Made by a program: the position numbers and the translations under genes. 10,708 nucleotides of DNA from JAICLL01 sp035252155. GTDB taxonomy: Bacteria > Planctomycetota > Planctomycetia > Pirellulales > JAICIG01. The stretch covers positions 1 through 10,708 of the forward strand of contig DATFDL010000786.1 of NCBI GenBank assembly GCA_035252155.1, read 5' to 3'. The notes below the pieces were generated by a model, which saw nothing but the letters and a program-made list of their open reading frames with translations, had not been told where the DNA came from and did no database searches. Below, one piece after another: positions 7,448-10,708 of this stretch; positions within the stretch are counted from its first letter, which is position 1, and every line of letters begins with the position of its first letter.

Positions 7448-7467
7448 CTGGCTGAGTACCGGTTTCC

Positions 7468-7497
7468 TCTGTAGGGAACGCCCTCTGTGGCGTTCCG
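7468..7497 (+). repeat. Palindromic repeat, copy 1 (left arm of inverted pair)
   Basis: The unit begins TCTGTAGGGAACGCC and ends GGCGTTCCG. The arms GGAACGCC and GGCGTTCC form an 8-bp stem around a 6-nt loop. It differs at one base (7486, T for C) from the reverse complement of 7531-7560 and from the direct copy at 10663-10692. Confidence 0.88.
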
Positions 7498-7530
7498 CGA
7501 TCTACGGATCGACGTCGCGCCGCCCCTCGT

Positions 7531-7560
7531 CGGAACGCCACGGAGGGCGTTCCCTACAGA
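7531..7560 (-). repeat. Palindromic repeat, copy 2 (right arm of inverted pair)
   Basis: Reverse-complement copy of 7468-7497 over 30 bp with one mismatch, separated from it by 33 nt. Besides the hairpin inside each unit, the pair could form one long stem of about 30 bp in the nuoG-nuoH transcript. Confidence 0.88.
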
Positions 7561-7595
7561 CGTTTTTCGTATCGCCGGGATTATTTTCCAAACTC

Positions 7596-9209
7596 CTAAC
7601 TGGTGGCCAACTGATTCAACCTCAAATCCACTCCCGTCGGCGGAGTCTCGCGACCGGCCTCGGCAAAGTACGGGATCTCCGCGGCCACGTCGCTTAGCAC
7701 CTTGCGGGAGTTGTACAAACCGGGCATCTCTAACAGTCGCCAGTAAAGCTGTCCTTCGACCCACGCGCCGGCCGGTGGACGCACCGCCCAGGTGGCCCGC
7801 TGCAAGCGCCCGGCGTAGTTTACGTAGGAGCCGTCCCGCTCGGCGAACGACCCGCCCGACACCTGGTAAGTCGCCTGGTCCCAAAGCGGCGAAGCAAAAA
7901 TATCTTGCACCACCACTAACGGTACGGACTTGAAGCGTCTGGCAACGTCGTCACTGAATTGCGGTGTGGGATAGCCGCCCGTCACCCACGCGCCCTGAAA
8001 CTCGCCTTGCTCGATACGCGGCAAAAGGTCGCCAAACGTCACGCAATCCCCCGTGAAGTGGCGAATCACCGCCTCGACGCCGCGGCGATTGGGGCATTTT
8101 TCGGCGTGGATGATGAACCCGCTTTTGAATCGCTCGTCTTCACCCACGACGGGCACCGGGCCCAGCGCCAGCACCGTATCGGGATCGAACATGCGCAGAT
8201 ATTTGGCCAAAAGATAGGCTTCTTCGACCGTCAGATGCGGCGAGAGCACAGCGGCAAATCGCTTCATTTTCGACAGCCTGGCCTTCAATTCATCGGCCAG
8301 CGCCGACCAGTCCATCTCGGTGAAGCCGGTCGCGTCGCGCCGCCGTAGTCCGATTTGCCGCTGCTCGCTATGCACATAATGAAAACCGTAGCGCCCCTCG
8401 TCGCACATCCACCAATGATTGACTTCCGGATTTTCGCGCGGCTTGAGGCGATAGACGTGGTCCTGGTTCTCTTCGACAAAGATCGAGCAGCCGGTCGAGC
8501 AGCCAGTGCAAACGCCCGGATGTTTCTTCATGAACCAGACGCGCTGGCGATAGAGAAAATCTTTGTCGCCCAAGGCCCCCACCGGGCAAAGATCGACCAC
8601 GTTGCCCGACAGCTTGTTCGCCAGCGGAAATCCGGGCACCGTGTCAATCTCTTCGTGGCTGCCGCGGTTGACAACCATCAGCTCGCTGGTGCCGGCGATT
8701 TCGCGGGTGAACCGCACGCAGCGGCTGCACATCACGCAGCGATCGACGAACAGGGTGACGGTCGGCCCCACGTCGCGCCGGCGACTGGTGAAGGGGCGAA
8801 TGTCGGCCCGCCGCTGAGCCTGGCCGTGCTCGAAGTGATAATCTTGCAGGTAACACTCGCCCGCCTTGTCGCAGATCGGGCAATCGACGGGGTGCCGCAA
8901 CAGCAAATCTTCTTCGACGCGGGCACGGGCCTCGCGCACCTTCTGACTGTTGGTGACGAACACCGTGCCATCTTTGGCGGGCGTCTGGCAGGCGGGCACC
9001 AGCTTGGGCAGCATCTCGATCTTGCCCGTCTCGGCGTTGCGCGTACCCGTTTCAACCAGGCACATGCGGCAGCTTGCGACCACCGCCAAGCCCGGATGCC
9101 AGCAGTAGCGCGGAATATCGATTCCCACGCGCGCGGCCGCCTGAATGCCGTTGAGACGCTCATGGTCGCCCAGTTCGATTTCGTTTCCATCAACAAGTAC
9201 TTTAGGCAT
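7596..9209 (-). CDS. nuoG: NADH-quinone oxidoreductase subunit G, short form with N7-type motif
   Basis: NuoG carries the chain of iron-sulfur clusters that leads electrons from NuoF toward NuoI. It has 537 residues. Ligand sets in order: 2Fe-2S N1b (Cys36, 47, 50, 74); N5 with its histidine ligand (His106, Cys110, 113, 119); N4 (Cys158, 161, 164, 208); and a fourth set, Cys234, 237, 241 and 269, that matches N7, the off-path cluster known in some bacteria (for example E. coli and Thermus). The molybdopterin-oxidoreductase-like C-terminal part (about 300-537) is much shorter than in E. coli NuoG (908 residues) or Thermus Nqo3 (783). Late conserved blocks such as GSFAERDGSYVNYAGRLQRA (454-473) remain, so this looks like a natural short form rather than a broken gene. 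The ATG lies 10 nt after the nuoF stop without a clear Shine-Dalgarno. Confidence 0.96.
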   Translation of the reverse strand: MPKVLVDGNEIELGDHERLNGIQAAARVGIDIPRYCWHPGLAVVASCRMCLVETGTRNAETGKIEMLPKLVPACQTPAKDGTVFVTNSQKVREARARVEEDLLLRHPVDCPICDKAGECYLQDYHFEHGQAQRRADIRPFTSRRRDVGPTVTLFVDRCVMCSRCVRFTREIAGTSELMVVNRGSHEEIDTVPGFPLANKLSGNVVDLCPVGALGDKDFLYRQRVWFMKKHPGVCTGCSTGCSIFVEENQDHVYRLKPRENPEVNHWWMCDEGRYGFHYVHSEQRQIGLRRRDATGFTEMDWSALADELKARLSKMKRFAAVLSPHLTVEEAYLLAKYLRMFDPDTVLALGPVPVVGEDERFKSGFIIHAEKCPNRRGVEAVIRHFTGDCVTFGDLLPRIEQGEFQGAWVTGGYPTPQFSDDVARRFKSVPLVVVQDIFASPLWDQATYQVSGGSFAERDGSYVNYAGRLQRATWAVRPPAGAWVEGQLYWRLLEMPGLYNSRKVLSDVAAEIPYFAEAGRETPPTGVDLRLNQLATS

Positions 9210-9219
9210 TGCGATTCAA

Positions 9220-10626
9220 TCAATGGGCGTGTGCCGTCGGCCACCACGGCGGCATGGCGACAATGTCTTCCCCAGCATGCCGCCGCGGATCGAGCGACAA
9301 GATTGCCGCTGTCTCGTTGTAGCCGCTCGGATTCGTCCGGCGAATGTAATCTTCAAATTCTTGGCGGAACTTGCGAATGGCATTTTTAATCGGCCACGCC
9401 GCTCCGTCGGCCAGGCCGCAAATCGTCGTGCCGGGAATGATGCCGATCGTGTCGCCGATTTCCAGCAACAGATCGAGATCGCGCAGCCGGCCCTTGCCGG
9501 CCTTGATGCGTTCGAGCATTTCGACGCTCCACCGCGTCCCTTCGCGGCAGGGCGTACACTGGCCGCAGCTCTCGTGCATGAAAAACCGGCAACTGTTGTG
9601 CAAGAAGTCGACCATGCTCACCGTTTCGTCGAGCACCACCACAGCCGCCGTGCCCAGCCCCAGGCAGCCGACCTTGCCGGGGCCATTGAAATCGAGCGGT
9701 GTGTCGAACTCGGCCTCGGTGAGCAACCCCATGCTGATGCCGCCGGGAATGGCGGCCTTGCCCTTTCGGCCTTTCCACACCCCGCCGCCAAAGCGGTCGA
9801 TCAACTCGCGGCAGGTCAGCCCTAGCGGCGCTTCGTAGCAGCCCGGCTTGTTCACATGCCCGCTCAAACAGTAGAGCTTAGGACCATAGCTGCCGGGGTC
9901 GCGAGGATTGTTCGGGTCGGAAGGCACGCCCATCGACTTGAACCAGTCGGCCCCGCGATTGGCGATGTGCGTGACGCAGGCCACCGTCTCGATGTTGTTC
10001 ACCACCGTGGGCTTGCGAAACACGCCCTCGACCGCCGGAAACGGCGGTTTGATCCGCGGCCAGGCCCGCTTGCCTTCGAGGCTTTCGATCAGCCCCGTCT
10101 CTTCGCCGCAGATATAAGCCGCCGCGCCGCGGTGCAGATAAATGTCGAGAGAAAAAGGACTGCCGAGAATGTTTTTGCCCAAGTAGCCTGCCGCGTAGCA
10201 CTCGTCGATCGCCTGCTGCAATCGCTCCAGGCTGAGCGGGTATTCGTAGCGCAGATAAATGTAAGCCGTGGTGGCCCGCGTGGCGTAGCAACTTAAAATG
10301 GTGCCTTCGATCACCTGGTGCGGGTCGAGTTCCATCAAGATGCGGTTGTTGAACGTGCCCGGCTCGCTCTCGTCGGCGTTGATGCACATGTAGATCGGGC
10401 CCGGGTGGTCCTTGGGCAAGAAGGTCCACTTCAATCCGGTCGGAAAGCCGGCCCCGCCGCGGCCCCGCAAATTGCTGCTCTTGACCAGGTCGACCAGCTT
10501 GGCCGGCTCCATCTCTTTGAGCACCTTTTTAAGGGCTGTATAGCCGCCGCCCGACTCATACACGCGCAGCGTATGGCTGTCGGGCTTGTTGATGTTGGCC
10601 AGCAGTACAGGCTCAAAGTCGGGCAT
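9220..10626 (-). CDS. nuoF: NADH-quinone oxidoreductase subunit F (NADH/FMN/4Fe-4S)
   Basis: NuoF is the entry point of complex I: it binds NADH and FMN and passes electrons to cluster N3. It has 468 residues, slightly longer than E. coli NuoF (445). Visible motifs are the glycine-rich FMN/NADH site GRGGAGFPTGLKW (55-67), NADESEPGTF (83-92), GEETGLIESLEG (174-185), and the N3 ligands Cys354, 357 and 360 in ESCGQCTPCREGT with Cys403 in TTICGLADGAAWP. The last 25-30 residues (from about 440) are poorly conserved and end in a His/Ala-rich stretch. The ATG at 10626 gives the expected N-terminus, although no Shine-Dalgarno is seen. Its presence implies the NADH-using enzyme rather than the ferredoxin-type complex that lacks NuoE, F and G. 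nuoE is expected just upstream, beyond the window. Confidence 0.97.
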   Translation of the reverse strand: MPDFEPVLLANINKPDSHTLRVYESGGGYTALKKVLKEMEPAKLVDLVKSSNLRGRGGAGFPTGLKWTFLPKDHPGPIYMCINADESEPGTFNNRILMELDPHQVIEGTILSCYATRATTAYIYLRYEYPLSLERLQQAIDECYAAGYLGKNILGSPFSLDIYLHRGAAAYICGEETGLIESLEGKRAWPRIKPPFPAVEGVFRKPTVVNNIETVACVTHIANRGADWFKSMGVPSDPNNPRDPGSYGPKLYCLSGHVNKPGCYEAPLGLTCRELIDRFGGGVWKGRKGKAAIPGGISMGLLTEAEFDTPLDFNGPGKVGCLGLGTAAVVVLDETVSMVDFLHNSCRFFMHESCGQCTPCREGTRWSVEMLERIKAGKGRLRDLDLLLEIGDTIGIIPGTTICGLADGAAWPIKNAIRKFRQEFEDYIRRTNPSGYNETAAILSLDPRRHAGEDIVAMPPWWPTAHAH

Positions 10627-10708
10627 GGTCCGAGGAAGTTATATTCCGATCACCGGTCGGCTTCTGTAGGGAACGCCCTCCGTGGCGTTCCGCGGACGGC
10701 GGCTCGAC
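10627..10708. other. Leader upstream of nuoF with palindromic repeat
   Basis: 82 nt to the window edge. It holds palindromic repeat copy 3 and, next to nuoF, a short AT-richer stretch. I cannot recognise the end of nuoE or a promoter in it. Confidence 0.5.
10663..10692 (+). repeat. Palindromic repeat, copy 3 upstream of nuoF
   Basis: Same 30-bp unit as at 7468-7497 (one mismatch) and the exact reverse complement of 7531-7560. ACCGGT also occurs shortly before this copy and before the one at 7468, which hints that the full repeat unit may extend a little further. Confidence 0.88.

Larger units (their letters stand above)
7389..7595. other. Repeat-filled spacer between nuoG and nuoH
   Basis: This is the only sizeable gap between genes (207 nt). 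From right to left on the transcribed strand it holds an inverted pair of hairpin repeats (7531-7560 and 7468-7497), then the 35-bp repeat shared with nuoM (7413-7447), then a short AT-rich leader before nuoH. No U run follows any hairpin in the transcribed direction, so I see no intrinsic terminator. I cannot recognise a promoter. The frames that cross it are repeat-derived and show no protein character. Confidence 0.75.

Noticed and set aside
7389..7541. In-frame upstream extension of nuoH by 51 codons, to an ATG at 7541.
   Set aside because: The added residues come from the intergenic repeats, have no membrane or family character, and the ATG at 7388 opens straight into the first NuoH helix.
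7468..7560. Inverted repeats between nuoG and nuoH as an intrinsic transcription terminator.
   Set aside because: No U run follows the stems on the transcribed strand, and the genes on both sides belong to one complex.
7413..7560. Repeats as a CRISPR array.
   Set aside because: There are only two or three units of different families in mixed orientation, with no regular spacers and no cas genes.
7596..9209. nuoG as a truncated pseudogene because of its short length.
   Set aside because: All cluster ligands and late conserved blocks are present, the frame is intact, and the gene sits in an otherwise complete operon.

Overview
The window is one stretch of a respiratory complex I (NADH:quinone oxidoreductase) operon. 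All nine genes lie on the minus strand. In transcription order, from right to left, they are nuoF, nuoG, nuoH, nuoI, nuoJ, nuoK, nuoL, nuoM and the 5' part of nuoN, which runs off the left edge. nuoE and the genes before it would lie beyond the right edge. No other protein gene, RNA gene, transposon or CRISPR array is visible.

The host is probably a planctomycete, perhaps of the Pirellulales type. The base composition is GC-rich, Shine-Dalgarno use is patchy, several subunits carry lineage-style extensions, and the gaps and gene tails hold short GC-rich hairpin repeats of a kind I recall from planctomycete genomes. This is an inference from style and memory, not from a database search.

Layout: 10627-10708 is a short leader that holds one palindromic repeat. 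9220-10626 is nuoF (NADH/FMN/N3 subunit) and 7596-9209 is nuoG (iron-sulfur subunit with an extra N7-type cluster motif and a short C-terminal domain). 7389-7595 is the only real gap, filled mostly with repeats. 6162-7388 is nuoH (quinone-site membrane subunit), 5632-6165 nuoI (two 4Fe-4S clusters), 4865-5635 nuoJ, 4422-4865 nuoK, 2273-4429 nuoL, 551-2269 nuoM and 1-561 nuoN (partial). From nuoH to nuoN the genes overlap or nearly touch (ATGA overlaps at H/I and I/J, 1 nt at J/K, 8 nt at K/L, 3 nt gap at L/M, 11 nt at M/N), so they are almost certainly co-transcribed and translationally coupled.

Together the proteins describe the NADH-dependent form of complex I. NuoF oxidises NADH on FMN, electrons pass through clusters in NuoF, NuoG and NuoI to quinone at NuoH, and NuoJ, K, L, M and N form the proton-pumping membrane arm. 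The residues expected for flavin, cluster and proton-channel function are present, so the complex looks functional.

The most noteworthy feature is not a new system but the way short hairpin repeats have settled at gene boundaries and in two cases become in-frame C-terminal tails (NuoM and NuoJ). I see no evidence for a previously undescribed biological system here.
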